This document shows positions 49,092-63,604 of a stretch of DNA of 64,000 nucleotides, one piece after another. Position 1 is the first letter of the stretch. Every line of letters starts with the position of its first letter. The DNA is from Hippopus hippopus (lineage: Eukaryota; Mollusca; Bivalvia; Cardiida; Cardiidae). Below the pieces are notes generated by a model, which was not told the origin of the DNA, ran no database searches, and saw only the letters and a program-made list of their open reading frames with translations. Made by a program: the position numbers and the translations under genes. The stretch lies in contig OX328105.1 in the NCBI GenBank assembly GCA_946811185.2, positions 36,706,974-36,770,973 on the forward strand. Reading direction: 5' to 3'.

Positions 49092-50379
49092 GATTTGATT
49101 TTGAAATATTTACTTTATTTCTGGAGGGTTGTAATTTGCGTGAAGAAATTGTAACATATTGTAAAGAAATATGATGTACAGTTATCTTGTGAATTGAAGG
49201 GGGGGAAAAATGTGAGCGATGAGAAATGAATGAATCTTGTCGCAATGGCTGTCGTCAAACCTCGGATAAAAATTGCAACAGCTGGGGTATCGAACCTGTG
49301 AAGCCCTAGTTTCGGACCTCGTACGTCACCAACTGAGCAATTAAGCAGAGAATTATGCTGATGAAGTTTTCTTTTGTAACTGATCAGATCTTAAAGGGAG
49401 CCACATTAACGAAAATGAAAGTTATGAGCCCGATCTGACGACTTCAACATAATTTGAGTTATATCGCAAGCACCTACTTATGCGTTATTGGAGTTTCTTT
49501 TTACCGGTATCTTGCTTTTAACCTTTCCCAAACCACTGTTTGCTTTCAAACGTAGATAATTTGAAACATTGTTGAACGATGAGAGAAGAATGAATCCTGT
49601 CGCAATGAATTTAATCCTGAAAAAGGAAATAAGATAAACCGGGGAATCGAACTATAGAACCTTGGGTTTTAAGTCTGGAACATTACTTTGCCGTTGCTTT
49701 TAGTGATATGTTTGCTGAGAGCAAGTGAGAGAGAGAGAGAGAGAGAGAGTGAGAAAGGATTTGATTTTGAAATGTTTACTTTATTTCTGGAGGGTTGTTA
49801 TGTGCATGAAGAAAATGTAACATTTTGGAAAGAAAAATGATATACAGTTATGTTGTGAATTGAAGGGGGAAAAATGTGAGCGACGAGAAATGAATGAATC
49901 TTGTCGCAATTACTGTCATCAAACCGCGGATAAAAATTACAAAAGCTGGGGAATCGAACCTGTGAACCCTAGTTTCAGGCTTCGCACGTCATCAACTGAG
50001 CAACCAAGCTAAGAATTATGCTGATGAAGTTTTCTTTTGTAATTGATCAGATCTTAAAGGGAGCCATGTTAAAGAAAATGAAAGTTATGAGCCCGATCTG
50101 ACAACTTGAACATACTTTGAGTTATATCGCAAGCACCTACTTATGCTTTATTGGAGTTTCTTTTACCTGTACTTTGCTTTTAACCTTTCCCAAACCACTG
50201 TTTGCTTTCAAACGTAGATCATTTGAAACATTGTTCAACGATGAGAGAAGAATGAATCCTATCGCAATGAACTTAAACAATCCTGAAAAAGAAAATTAGA
50301 ACAGCCGGGGAATCGAACTATACAACCTTGGGTTTTAAGTCTGGAACATTACTTTGCAGTTGCTTTTAGTGATGTTGGC

Positions 50380-50419
<40 letters not shown>

Positions 50420-50515
50420 TTAGACAGAGAGAGTATTTGATTTTGAAATGTTTACTTTATTCCTGGAGGGTTGTGATGTGCGAAAAGAAATCGTAACATT
50501 TTGTAAAGAAAAATG
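48313..50515 (-). mobile_element. SINE module cluster without the class I insertion, unit 7
   Basis: S7 has GAGTTTTTTTACC near 48832 and CAAGCGCCTAC near 48810. S10 passes straight to S12 through TGACAACTTGAACATAC. The final GA tract is the shortest among class II units, which explains most of this unit's shorter length. Confidence 0.77.
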
Positions 50516-51069
50516 ATGTACAGTTGTGTTGTGAATTGAAGGAAAAAAGCCTATTTTGAAGGAGGCAAGCATATCTCATGTTTAGGAATCCTTGACACAA
50601 TTTGATTTTGTGAAGATGTGGTGAAAAGCAAAGAAGTATGTTGCTGAAGCCTACTTTTGAAGTTGATCGATTCTTAGGGGGGACATTGATAAGGTAAACG
50701 AAAAATATGTTTATGGGTCATGTTTGCAAGACCTTGGAGAGGAAGATCTTGCTATAATGGGAGAAAATACTGGTGTCATATCCCCAAGCCTGTCCCCACA
50801 TTATGGATACACTGGAAATGATAAGTGTGGATTTGATTGTTGTTTACTGATTTATTTGGAAAGATTCAAAACTTAAATATAAAAAAATTGGGAAAACTGT
50901 GGACAAGCAATTGGAAATACTGTGGACTAACTGGAAATCGAGTAAAGAAATGGAATGATTTGAATGTAGGACAAAGATGTTTTCCTGAGTGTTGAAAAGT
51001 GAACTAAAATAGTATTGAGCAAAACTGTTTAAGTTTACAGCAGTTGTGAAGCTATTTAATAATTGCTTG

Positions 51070-51345
51070 GATGATGATGATGATTAGGTTGGTAGTGCTA
51101 CTGTAGATGTTGTAGCGGAGCAAGATTTCTTTGTTAGCCAAAGCTCTTGTAACAGTCTTTCCAAACCACTGGCTGGTTTTCAAAATAACTTTAGTCGATA
51201 GAATGATCGGTATTAAGCAAAGAATAAATCCTGCAACAACGAATATCATCGAACCTCGGACAGAAATTGGTACAGCTTGGGGACCGAACCTGCGACCGTA
51301 TAGGCTTTTAGCCATGTACTTTACCAACCAAGCTACTGGGCAAGG
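51070..51345 (-). mobile_element. SINE S1, unit 8
   Basis: Head at 51279-51345; 15-repeat GA tract follows. Confidence 0.73.
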
Positions 51346-51349
51346 CAAT

Positions 51350-51384
<35 letters not shown>

Positions 51385-52076
51385 AGTGTATTTGATTATG
51401 ACATGTTTACTTTAATCCTGAAGGGTTTTTATGTGCGAGAAGAAATTAAAACATTTTGCAAAGACAAATGATGTACAGTTGTGGATTGAAGGAAAAATAA
51501 TATAAGCTTTTGGAAGGGGATAACTTTCTTTTACCAGTACTTCGCACAATATTATTCCCAGTGGCACTGGCTGCATTCCTCACATAACCTCGTCGAAAGA
51601 ATTATGAGGGCTGAGATAAGAATAAACCCTGTCGCAGTAACTGTCATCAATTACATAGAGCATATTCTCAGTCTAAGAGATTGTATCCTCAGTCCGTAGG
51701 TTTTACTTTCACATCGGGAGAAATATTTTCAGTCTGTATTTATTTATTCCTGGAGGGTTATGAGCGAGAAGACATTGTAACTTTTTGTAAAGAACAATGA
51801 TGGAAAAAGTAAAATGTGTGAACACTATAGATTTTAATGGCCATGTGTTTAGAAATGTGCAGAAGTTAATTTTAAGGGACTCGATATTTTCTGGACAGTT
51901 TTGGATTCAATAAAAAAAGTTATAAGCTATTTGGGAGGAGATGAGTACTTTCTTTTACCAGTACTTTGCACAATATTGTTCCCATTGGCACTTGCTGCTT
52001 TCTTTTTATGACTTCGTCAGAAGGATTATCAGCGCCGAGATAAGAAGAAACCCTGTCGCAATAACTGTCATCAATT

Positions 52077-53706
52077 CCATAAAACATATTCACAGTCTTG
52101 GAGATTGTATCCTCAGTCCGCAGGTTGTACTTTCAAATGGGGAGAAATACATTTAGTGCGTAATACTGGTCCATTAGTCCTTACCATCGTCTTTAGTCTC
52201 ATTTGACCCAATCTCAGTATGTACCCTGAATTCGTGAGATAAACCCTTAGGCCATGAGCTGAGTCAACAAACGCTTGAGATTCAACCAGTTCCTTATTTC
52301 TTTACTTCATTAGGCTGCACTCTTAGTCAATGAGATAAACCTTACCTGTGGAAATTATTCGATATGATTAACCACTTTTTGGTCCGTTGTATTTGTCTTT
52401 CTGTAAGATGTATCGTCGGTCTGTCAAATGTAAATGAAAGTCCAGACACTTGTTTTTACTTTGAATTAAACCAAATGCCGTACGTTAGCCCCTTCAGTCT
52501 GTTTGATTTACCTTTAGTCCAAGAGATGTACCTTCAGTCCGAGAAATATGTCTTCGTTTTGTTTGAGTCTTACACCTTCATCTTCGAGCTCTACATCGCT
52601 TGAAATTGCTTTTAAATAGGTCCTGAAACTGTATTTCCACCTTCCTGTGACTGCGCGAGTTCCTAAGCCTGTACCCACAGTCGGCGACTTCATACCCCCA
52701 GCGCCTAAAACCAACCCTCAGGCCGTTACAAACATACTGAGTCCTTGAGATTGTATCCTCAGTTCGTGGAATGTTTCCTCAGTCTATTTCATGTCCTCTT
52801 AGACTTTGAAATCGTACCTATAGTCAGTTGAATGTACCCCCAGGCCCTGAACCACTGGCCTCACTCAAATGGTACCATTTGCACAGTTTGCCTATACACT
52901 CTTTTCCTGAAATGTACCCTAAATCTGTTAGCTGTAAGTTCAGAGAGTATCCTTAATGTAACTTTTCTTCCAGTCTTATAACATTAGTCAGCGCGTTGAG
53001 CCCAAAATTAGCAATAAAAACCCCAAGTCTATGAGATGCACCTCAGTCACTCGAATACACCATAAGGCCCTAAAGCTGTGTTCTATCTTAAAATTTACCC
53101 GTTTTCAATTAGACTTTATCCCTTGCCCACTTGATGTGCCTACAGTTCGAAGATGTGTCCTTTGTCCATTGGTTATTGCAACAGCCCGTTTCATGTTCTC
53201 TTAGGAATTGAGATGGTAGCCTTAGTGAGTGAGATGTATCATCAAGCTATAAACCTGTGTCGTTTCAGAGATTTTAGTCCCAACCTGTTAGCCTGACCCG
53301 CCAGTCGGTAAGATGTTCTTTTAGTTCCTTCTACTTTCTCTCAGGCGGTGAAATACATTCTCAGTTCGATGTTCCCTCAAACCTTGAAACAGTGTCCCTT
53401 CTATTATTTCAACCCAATGCCGTATGCCTGTATCTGTGGTAGGCTATATATTCTCTCAGTTCCACACAGATATACCCTCAGTATTTACAACTATGCCCTT
53501 TCTCCTATTTTAGCTCCAGGCGATTAGCTTGTTCTATCTGCTTCCTTCATATTTCAACCCAACTTAATTGAATGTACCCTCAGATGACGAACCCATGCCT
53601 GCACTGTTGTTTCACCGATAACTCTTTGGCCTCTACTTCTTCTTCATGATCTTAACCCTCAGTCTAAACGGTCTGAAATAATGTATTCAACCTCATTTCA
53701 CTGTCA
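52077..53706. repeat. Decayed 22-bp minisatellite, unit 8
   Basis: Carries the TTAGCTCC variant shared with unit 9. Confidence 0.73.
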
Positions 53707-54325
53707 TCTCTCTCTCTCTTCTTCATTTCTCTCTCTTTTTCATTTCTCTCTCTCTCTCTCTCGCTCTCGCTATTTCTGTCTCTCTATTTCTGTCTCTCTT
53801 CACCTCTCTCTCTCAATCTCATTCTGTCTGTCTATCTCTTTCCTTCTCTGTCTTTCTCTCTTTGTCTCTTACTCTCTATCTACTCCTTTCTGAACTCTTT
53901 GTCTTACTCTCTGCTCCTCATTCTTATCTTCTCTCTACACTCTTTTCTACTGTCAGTCTCCCGCTGTCTCTCTCTCTCTCTCGCTGTCGCTCTCTATCTA
54001 TCTCTCTCTCTTTCTTTCTCGCTTTCTGTCTTTCTCTCGCTCTCTATTTCTCTCTCTATCCCTCCCATTTCTCTTCCTCCTCTTCTTATATTTCTCCTCT
54101 TTCTATCTGTATCTCGCTGCCTCCTTTCACACAGTTTCTCTATCTCTGTTTTTCTCTCTCTTTCGCTATTCCACCATCTTCTGTCTCATTGTCTATCGTT
54201 CATTATTCTCTCACGTTCTCTCTGTCTGTCTTTCTGTCTCCCTTTATTCCTTTTTCCTTCCTGCAGACTTCTGTCTCTGTCCCTCTATCCATCTCTTTCG
54301 CCTTCAGTCCCTCTCTCTCTCTTTT
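53707..54325. repeat. CT-rich microsatellite, unit 8
   Basis: Short form with CGCCTTCAGTCC. Confidence 0.94.
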
Positions 54326-54794
54326 GGCTGACTTGATATTGCATCTTTGGTCTCCTTGTTGTGTTTCTCACGTTTATAAGACGGTATTCTCGGACTATGA
54401 TGTTTATCCTTTTCCTCCAAAAATGTACTTCCTACAATAAATTTTGCTTCCTTTCCTTCATATCTTCCTCAGGCTGTATGATTGATGGTTTCTTAGTTGA
54501 TATGATGCTCCCTCAGACCGTAATTTTGATTGTTATCTGCTTTTAAATACATGTAGATTAAGAACTATGTAGAATTGTCCATTAGATCTTTTAGTATGAA
54601 ATGTTAATGGTGTAACTGGCACAATTGAGACATCCTGGCAAGATCTTACAAAATTATGTAATCACCCTGTGCATGTTTTACCTTAAGAATGCCAAAAAAG
54701 CCAAGGTTCCCACTTTATGATCAGAAGCAATTTGTTGATTGAAAATAATACATAAACATTCACGTAAGATTCTCCATATCATATTTATGCAGTA

Positions 54795-55113
54795 TTGATT
54801 CATTGATTGATTGCAGAGTGTTAAACGCCGTTTACAACATTATTTCAGTTTATATAGCGGCGGCCAGTGCACTTATGTATTCTTTCCTGTAATTTCTTTT
54901 ACCAGTATTACGCACAATATTCTTTCCAAGCCACTGGCTGCTTTCCCACATGACAATCGTGGAAACAATGGTCAACGTTGAGAGTGGAATGAATCGTATC
55001 GCATGGAATATCAGCAATCCTCGGAAAATAATTGGCCGAACCGGGAATGAAACCAGCGACCCCCCTGTTCTCAAGTCCTGTATGCTACCGACTGAGCTAC
55101 CGAGGCTCGGCAA
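54795..55113 (-). mobile_element. Complete SINE S4, unit 8
   Basis: Class II variant, target-site repeats intact. Confidence 0.87.
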
Positions 55114-55231
55114 TTATGCAGTAACTCCACTCCGTATAATCACAAGGTCAATTGAGCAACTCGGGGGCATGACAGTTTTTTGATATTGTTTGTTTGTATG
55201 GTGTTTCTCGTAGTTTCAGCATATTTCTGTC

Positions 55232-55353
55232 ATATCACGGAGGCCAGTGCATCTACCATTGCCTTCCTGTGAGTCTTTATCCAGTGTTCCGCACAATATT
55301 ATATCCACTGGCTTCTTTCTCACATACTCAACGTCATAAACATCGATCAGCAC

Positions 55354-55385
<32 letters not shown>

Positions 55386-55981
55386 GTGGTGGTATTTCAT
55401 TTACCAGTACTTTGCACATTATTCCAAACCAATGGCTGCTTTCCTACATAACTGTTGTCGGGATAAAAACATTGTGAGTGATGAGAAATTAATGAATCTT
55501 GTCGCAATTACTGTCATCAAACCTCGGATAATAATTGCAACAGCTGGGAAATGGAACCTGTGAATCCCTAGTTTCAGGCTTCGTACGTCATCAACTGAGC
55601 AACCAAGCTGAGAATTATGCAGATGAAATATTTCTTTTGTAATTGATCGGATCTTAAAGGGAGCCATGTTAAAGAAAATGAAAGTTATGAGCCCGATCTG
55701 ACGACTTCAACATAATTTGAGTTATATCGCAAGCACCTACTTATGCTTTATTGGAGTTTTATTACCTGTACTTTGCTTTTAACCTTTCCCAAACCACTGT
55801 TTGCTTTCAAACGTAGATCATTTGAAACATTGTTCAACGATGAGAGAAGAATGAATCTTGTCGCCATGAACTTAAACAATCCTGAAAAAGAAAATTAGAA
55901 TAGCCGGGGAATCGAACTATACAACCTTTGGTTTTATGTCTGGAACATTACTTTGCTGCTGCTTTTAGTGATGTTGGCTGA

Positions 55982-56012
<31 letters not shown>

Positions 56013-56644
56013 GATTTGATTTTGAAATATTTACTTTATTTCTGGAGGGTTGTAATTTGCGTGAAGAAATTGTAACATATTGTAAAGAAATATGATGTAC
56101 AGTTATCTTGTGAATTGAAGGGGGGGAAAAATGTGAGCGATGAGAAATGAATGAATCTTGTCGCAATGGCTGTCGTCAAACCTCGGATAAAAATTGCAAC
56201 AGCTGGGGTATCGAACCTGTGAAGCCCTAGTTTCGGACCTCGTACGTCACCAACTGAGCAATTAAGCAGAGAATTATGCTGATGAAGTTTTCTTTTGTAA
56301 CTGATCAGATCTTAAAGGGAGCCACATTAACGAAAATGAAAGTTATGAGCCCGATCTGACGACTTCAACATAATTTGAGTTATATCGCAAGCACCTACTT
56401 ATGCGTTATTGGAGTTTCTTTTTACCGGTATCTTGCTTTTAACCTTTCCCAAACCACTGTTTGCTTTCAAACGTAGATAATTTGAAACATTGTTGAACGA
56501 TGAGAGAAGAATGAATCCTGTCGCAATGAATTTAATCCTGAAAAAGGAAATAAGATAAACCGGGGAATCGAACTATAGAACCTTGGGTTTTAAGTCTGGA
56601 ACATTACTTTGCCGTTGCTTTTAGTGATATGTTTGCTGAGAGCA

Positions 56645-56687
<43 letters not shown>

Positions 56688-57311
56688 GAAAGGATTTGAT
56701 TTTGAAATGTTTACTTTATTTCTGGAGGGTTGTTATGTGCATGAAGAAAATGTAACATTTTGGAAAGAAAAATGATATACAGTTATGTTGTGAATTGAAG
56801 GGGGAAAAATGTGAGCGACGAGAAATGAATGAATCTTGTCGCAATTACTGTCATCAAACCGCGGATAAAAATTACAAAAGCTGGGGAATCGAACCTGTGA
56901 ACCCTAGTTTCAGGCTTCGCACGTCATCAACTGAGCAACCAAGCTAAGAATTATGCTGATGAAGTTTTCTTTTGTAATTGATCAGATCTTAAAGGGAGCC
57001 ATGTTAAAGAAAATGAAAGTTATGAGCCCGATCTGACAACTTGAACATACTTTGAGTTATATCGCAAGCACCTACTTATGCTTTATTGGAGTTTCTTTTA
57101 CCTGTACTTTGCTTTTAACCTTTCCCAAACCACTGTTTGCTTTCAAACGTAGATCATTTGAAACATTGTTCAACGATGAGAGAAGAATGAATCCTATCGC
57201 AATGAACTTAAACAATCCTGAAAAAGAAAATTAGAACAGCCGGGGAATCGAACTATACAACCTTGGGTTTTAAGTCTGGAACATTACTTTGCAGTTGCTT
57301 TTAGTGATGTT

Positions 57312-57369
<58 letters not shown>

Positions 57370-57488
57370 AAGACAGAGAAAGACAGAGAGAGTTAGACAG
57401 AGAGAGTATTTGATTTTGAAATGTTTACTTTATTCCTGGAGGGTTGTGATGTGCGAAAAGAAATCGTAACATTTTGTAAAGAAAAATG
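55232..57488 (-). mobile_element. SINE module cluster without the class I insertion, unit 8
   Basis: S7 has GAGTTTTATTACC as in units 6 and 9. The final GA tract has an extra GAAAGACAGA step compared with units 6 and 7 (about 57359-57390). Confidence 0.77.
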
Positions 57489-58042
57489 ATGTACAGTTGT
57501 GTTGTGAATTGAAGGAAAAAAGCCTATTTTGAAGGAGGCAAGCATATCTCATGTTTAGGAATCCTTGACACAATTTGATTTTGTGAAGATGTGGTGAAAA
57601 GCAAAGAAGTATGTTGCTGAAGCCTACTTTTGAAGTTGATCGATTCTTAGGGGGGACATTGATAAGGTAAACGAAAAATATGTTTATGGGTCATGTTTGC
57701 AAGACCTTGGAGAGGAAGATCTTGCTATAATGGGAGAAAATACTGGTGTCATATCCCCAAGCCTGTCCCCACATTATGGATACACTGGAAATGATAAGTG
57801 TGGATTTGATTGTTGTTTACTGATTTATTTGGAAAGATTCAAAACTTAAATATAAAAAAATTGGGAAAACTGTGGACAAGCAATTGGAAATACTGTGGAC
57901 TAGCTGGAAATCGAGTAAAGAAATGGAATGATTTGAATGTAGGACAAAGATGTTTTCCTGAGTGTTGAAAAGTGAACTAAAATAGTATTGAGCAAAACTG
58001 TTTAAGTTTACAGCAGTTGTGAAGCTATTTAATAATTGCTTG

Positions 58043-58318
58043 GATGATGATGATGATTAGGTTGGTAGTGCTACTGTAGATGTTGTAGCGGAGCAAGATT
58101 TCTTTGTTAGCCAAAGCTCTTGTAACAGTCTTTCCAAACCACTGGCTGGTTTTCAAAATAACTTTAGTCGATAGAATGATCGGTATTAAGCAAAGAATAA
58201 ATCCTGCAACAACGAATATCATCGAACCTCGGACAGAAATTGGTACAGCTTGGGGACCGAACCTGCGACCGTATAGGCTTTTAGCCATGTACTTTACCAA
58301 CCAAGCTACTGGGCAAGG
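58043..58318 (-). mobile_element. SINE S1, unit 9
   Basis: Head at 58252-58318; the shortest GA tract of the series follows (14 repeats). Confidence 0.73.
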
Positions 58319-58323
58319 CAATC

Positions 58324-58355
<32 letters not shown>

Positions 58356-59047
58356 AGTGTATTTGATTATGACATGTTTACTTTAATCCTGAAGGGTTTT
58401 TATGTGCGAGAAGAAATTAAAACATTTTGCAAAGACAAATGATGTACAGTTGTGGATTGAAGGAAAAATAATATAAGCTTTTAGAAGGGGATAACTTTCT
58501 TTTACCAGTACTTCGCACAATATTATTCCCAGTGGCACTGGCTGCATTCCTCACATAACCTCGTCGAAAGAATTATGAGGGCTGAGATAAGAATAAACCC
58601 TGTCGCAGTAACTGTCATCAATTACATAGAGCATATTCTCAGTCTGAGAGATTGTATCCTCAGTCCGTAGGTTTTACTTTCACATCGGGAGAAATATTTT
58701 CAGTCTGTATTTATTTATTCCTGGAGGGTTATGAGCGAGAAGACATTGTAACTTTTTGTAAAGAACAATGATGGAAAAAGTAAAATGTGTGAACACTATA
58801 GATTTTAATGGCCATGTGTTTAGAAATGTGCAGAAGTTAATTTTAAGGGACTCGATATTTTCTGGACAGTTTTGGATTCAATAAAAAAAGTTATAAGCTA
58901 TTTGGGAGGAGATGAGTACTTTCTTTTACCAGTACTTTGCACAATATTGTTCCCATTGGCACTTGCTGCTTTCTTTTTATGACTTCGTCAGAAGGATTAT
59001 CAGCGCCGAGATAAGAAGAAACCCTGTCGCAATAACTGTCATCAATT

Positions 59048-60677
59048 CCATAAAACATATTCACAGTCTTGGAGATTGTATCCTCAGTCCGCAGGTTGTA
59101 CTTTCAAATGGGGAGAAATACATTTAGTGCGTAATACTGGTCCATTAGTCCTTACCATCGTCTTTAGTCTCATTTGACCCAATCTCAGTATGTACCCTGA
59201 ATTCGTGAGATAAACCCTTAGGCCATGAGCTGAGTCAACAAACGCTTGAGATTCAACCAGTTCCTTATTTCTTTACTTCATTAGGCTGCACTCTTAGTCA
59301 ATGAGATAAACCTTACCTGTGGAAATTATTCGATATGATTAACCACTTTTTGGTCCGTTGTATTTGTCTTTCTGTAAGATGTATCGTCGGTCTGTCAAAT
59401 GTAAATGAAAGTCCAGACACTTGTTTTTACTTTGAATTAAACCAAATGCCGTACGTTAGCCCCTTCAGTCTGTTTGATTTACCTTTAGTCCAAGAGATGT
59501 ACCTTCAGTCCGAGAAATATGTCTTCGTTTTGTTTGAGTCTTACACCTTCATCTTCGAGCTCTACATCGCTTGAAATTGCTTTTAAATAGGTCCTGAAAC
59601 TGTATTTCCACCTTCCTGTGACTGCGCGAGTTCCTAAGCCTGTACCCACAGTCGGCGACTTCATACCCCCAGCGCCTAAAACCAACCCTCAGGCCGTTAC
59701 AAACATACTGAGTCCTTGAGATTGTATCCTCAGTTCGTGGAATGTTTCCTCAGTCTATTTCATGTCCTCTTAGACTTTGAAATCGTACCTATAGTCAGTT
59801 GAATGTACCCCCAGGCCCTGAACCACTGGCCTCACTCAAATGGTACCATTTGCACAGTTTGCCTATACACTCTTTTCCTGAAATGTACCCTAAATCTGTT
59901 AGCTGTAAGTTCAGAGAGTATCCTTAATGTAACTTTTCTTCCAGTCTTATAACATTAGTCAGCGCGTTGAGCCCAAAATTAGCAATAAAAACCCCAAGTC
60001 TATGAGATGCACCTCAGTCACTCGAATACACCATAAGGCCCTAAAGCTGTGTTCTATCTTAAAATTTACCCGTTTTCAATTAGACTTTATCCCTTGCCCA
60101 CTTGATGTGCCTACAGTTCGAAGATGTGTCCTTTGTCCATTGGTTATTGCAATAGCCCGTTTCATGTTCTCTTAGGAATTGAGATGGTAGCCTTAGTGAG
60201 TGAGATGTATCATCAAGCTATAAACCTGTGTCGTTTCAGAGATTTTAGTCCCAACCTGTTAGCCTGACCCGCCAGTCGGTAAGATGTTCTTTTAGTTCCT
60301 TCTACTTTCTCTCAGGCGGTGAAATACATTCTCAGTTCGATGTTCCCTCAAACCTTGAAACAGTGTCCCTTCTATTATTTCAACCCAATGCCGTATGCCT
60401 GTATCTGTGGTAGGCTATATATTCTCTCAGTTCCACACAGATATACCCTCAGTATTTACAACTATGCCCTTTCTCCTATTTTAGCTCCAGGCGATTAGCT
60501 TGTTCTATCTGCTTCCTTCATATTTCAACCCAACTTAATTGAATGTACCCTCAGATGACGAACCCATGCCTGCACTGTTGTTTCACCGATAACTCTTTGG
60601 CCTCTACTTCTTCTTCATGATCTTAACCCTCAGTCTAAACGGTCTGAAATAATGTATTCAACCTCATTTCACTGTCA
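59048..60677. repeat. Decayed 22-bp minisatellite, unit 9
   Basis: Same as unit 8 at the bases compared, including TTAGCTCC. Confidence 0.73.
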
Positions 60678-61296
60678 TCTCTCTCTCTCTTCTTCATTTC
60701 TCTCTCTTTTTCATTTCTCTCTCTCTCTCTCTCGCTCTCGCTATTTCTGTCTCTCTATTTCTGTCTCTCTTCACCTCTCTCTCTCAATCTCATTCTGTCT
60801 GTCTATCTCTTTCCTTCTCTGTCTTTCTCTCTTTGTCTCTTACTCTCTATCTACTCCTTTCTGAACTCTTTGTCTTACTCTCTGCTCCTCATTCTTATCT
60901 TCTCTCTACACTCTTTTCTACTGTCAGTCTCCCGCTGTCTCTCTCTCTCTCTCGCTGTCGCTCTCTATCTATCTCTCTCTCTTTCTTTCTCGCTTTCTGT
61001 CTTTCTCTCGCTCTCTATTTCTCTCTCTATCCCTCCCATTTCTCTTCCTCCTCTTCTTATATTTCTCCTCTTTCTATCTGTATCTCGCTGCCTCCTTTCA
61101 CACAGTTTCTCTATCTCTGTTTTTCTCTCTCTTTCGCTATTCCACCATCTTCTGTCTCATTGTCTATCGTTCATTATTCTCTCACGTTCTCTCTGTCTGT
61201 CTTTCTGTCTCCCTTTATTCCTTTTTCCTTCCTGCAGACTTCTGTCTCTGTCCCTCTATCCATCTCTTTCGCCTTCAGTCCCTCTCTCTCTCTTTT
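60678..61296. repeat. CT-rich microsatellite, unit 9
   Basis: Short form with CGCCTTCAGTCC. Confidence 0.94.
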
Positions 61297-61691
61297 GGCT
61301 GACTTGATATTGCATCTTTGGTCTCCTTGTTGTGTTTCTCACGTTTATAAGACGGTATTCTCGGACTATGATGTTTATCCTTTTCCTCCAAAAATGTACT
61401 TCCTACAATAAATTTTGCTTCCTTTCCTTCATATCTTCCTCAGGCTGTATGATTGATGGTTTCTCAGTTGATATGATGCTCCCTCAGACCGTAATTTTGA
61501 TTGTTATCTGCTTTTAAATACATGTAGATTAAGAACTATGTAGAATTGTCCATTAGATCTTTTAGTATGAAATTTTACCTTAAGAATGCCAAAAAAGCCA
61601 AGGTTCCCACTTTATGATCAGAAGCAATTTGTTGATTGAAAATAATACATAAACATTCACGTAAGATTCTCCATATCATATTTATGCAGTA

Positions 61692-62010
61692 TTGATTCAT
61701 TGATTGATTGCAGAGTGTTAAACGCCGTTTACAACATTATTTCAGTTTATATAGCGGCGGCCAGTGCACTTATGTATTCTTTCCTGTAATTTCTTTTACC
61801 AGTATTACGCACAATATTCTTTCCAAGCCACTGGCTGCTTTCCCACATGACAATCGTGGAAACAATGGTCAACGTTGAGAGTGGAATGAATCGTATCGCA
61901 TGGAATATCAGCAATCCTCGGAAAATAATTGGCCGAACCGGGAATGAAACCAGCGACCCCCCTGTTCTCAAGTCCTGTATGCTACCGACTGAGCTACCGA
62001 GGCTCGGCAA
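61692..62010 (-). mobile_element. Complete SINE S4, unit 9
   Basis: Class II variant; target-site repeats intact even though the spacer 120 bp to the left has a 74-bp deletion. Confidence 0.87.
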
Positions 62011-62128
62011 TTATGCAGTAACTCCACTCCGTATAATCACAAGGTCAATTGAGCAACTCGGGGGCATGACAGTTTTTTGATATTGTTTGTTTGTATGGTG
62101 TTTCTCGTAGTTTCAGCATATTTCTGTC

Positions 62129-62244
62129 ATATCACGGAGGCCAGTGCATCTACCATTGCCTTCCTGTGAGTCTTTATCCAGTGTTCCGCACAATATTATA
62201 TCCACTGGCTTCTTTCTCACATACTCAACGTCATAAACATCGAT

Positions 62245-62304
<60 letters not shown>

Positions 62305-62898
62305 GGTGGTATTTCATTTACCAGTACTTTGCACATTATTCCAAACCAATGGCTGCTTTCCTACATAACTGTTGTCGGGATAAAAACATTGTGAGTGATG
62401 AGAAATTAATGAATCTTGTCGCAATTACTGTCATCAAACCTCGGATAATAATTGCAACAGCTGGGAAATGGAACCTGTGAATCCCTAGTTTCAGGCTTCG
62501 TACGTCATCAACTGAGCAACCAAGCTGAGAATTATGCAGATGAAATATTTCTTTTGTAATTGATCGGATCTTAAAGGGAGCCATGTTAAAGAAAATGAAA
62601 GTTATGAGCCCGATCTGACGACTTCAACATAATTTGAGTTATATCGCAAGCACCTACTTATGCTTTATTGGAGTTTTATTACCTGTACTTTGCTTTTAAC
62701 CTTTCCCAAACCACTGTTTGCTTTCAAACGTAGATCATTTGAAACATTGTTCAACGATGAGAGAAGAATGAATCTTGTCGCCATGAACTTAAACAATCCT
62801 GAAAAAGAAAATTAGAATAGCCGGGGAATCGAACTATACAACCTTTGGTTTTATGTCTGGAACATTACTTTGCTGCTGCTTTTAGTGATGTTGGCTGA

Positions 62899-62929
<31 letters not shown>

Positions 62930-63561
62930 GATTTGATTTTGAAATATTTACTTTATTTCTGGAGGGTTGTAATTTGCGTGAAGAAATTGTAACATATTGT
63001 AAAGAAATATGATGTACAGTTATCTTGTGAATTGAAGGGGGGGAAAAATGTGAGCGATGAGAAATGAATGAATCTTGTCGCAATGGCTGTCGTCAAACCT
63101 CGGATAAAAATTGCAACAGCTGGGGTATCGAACCTGTGAAGCCCTAGTTTCGGACCTCGTACGTCAACAACTGAGCAATTAAGCAGAGAATTATGCTGAT
63201 GAAGTTTTCTTTTGTAACTGATCAGATCTTAAAGGGAGCCACATTAACGAAAATGAAAGTTATGAGCCCGATCTGACGACTTCAACATAATTTGAGTTAT
63301 ATCGCAAGCACCTACTTATGCGTTATTGGAGTTTCTTTTCACCGGTATCTTGCTTTTAACCTTTCCCAAACCACTGTTTGCTTTCAAACGTAGATAATTT
63401 GAAACATTGTTGAACGATGAGAGAAGAATGAATCCTGTCGCAATGAATTTAATCCTGAAAAAGGAAATAAGATAAACCGGGGAATCGAACTATAGAACCT
63501 TGGGTTTTAAGTCTGGAACATTACTTTGCCGTTGCTTTTAGTGATATGTTTGCTGAGAGCA

Positions 63562-63604
<43 letters not shown>

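Larger units (their letters stand above)
43583..50515. repeat. Macrosatellite unit 7 (class II, 6933 bp)
   Basis: First unit with ATTTATTTGG, ACAAGCAATTGG and GAATCTTGTCGCC (near 48932), shared with units 8 and 9. Private: CCATTGACACTGG near 44639, CATTTGATCC near 45281, GGCCACGAGC near 45331, AGCTTTAAG near 46013 and GATGACAAACC near 46664. Confidence 0.97.
50516..57488. repeat. Macrosatellite unit 8 (class II, 6973 bp)
   Basis: Shares TTAGCTCCAGG (near 53511) with unit 9 only. Private: GACTAACTGG near 50926, CAACAGCCCG near 53179, TTCTTAGTTG near 54490 and a GATA step in the S5/S6 GA tract (55357-55360). Confidence 0.97.
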
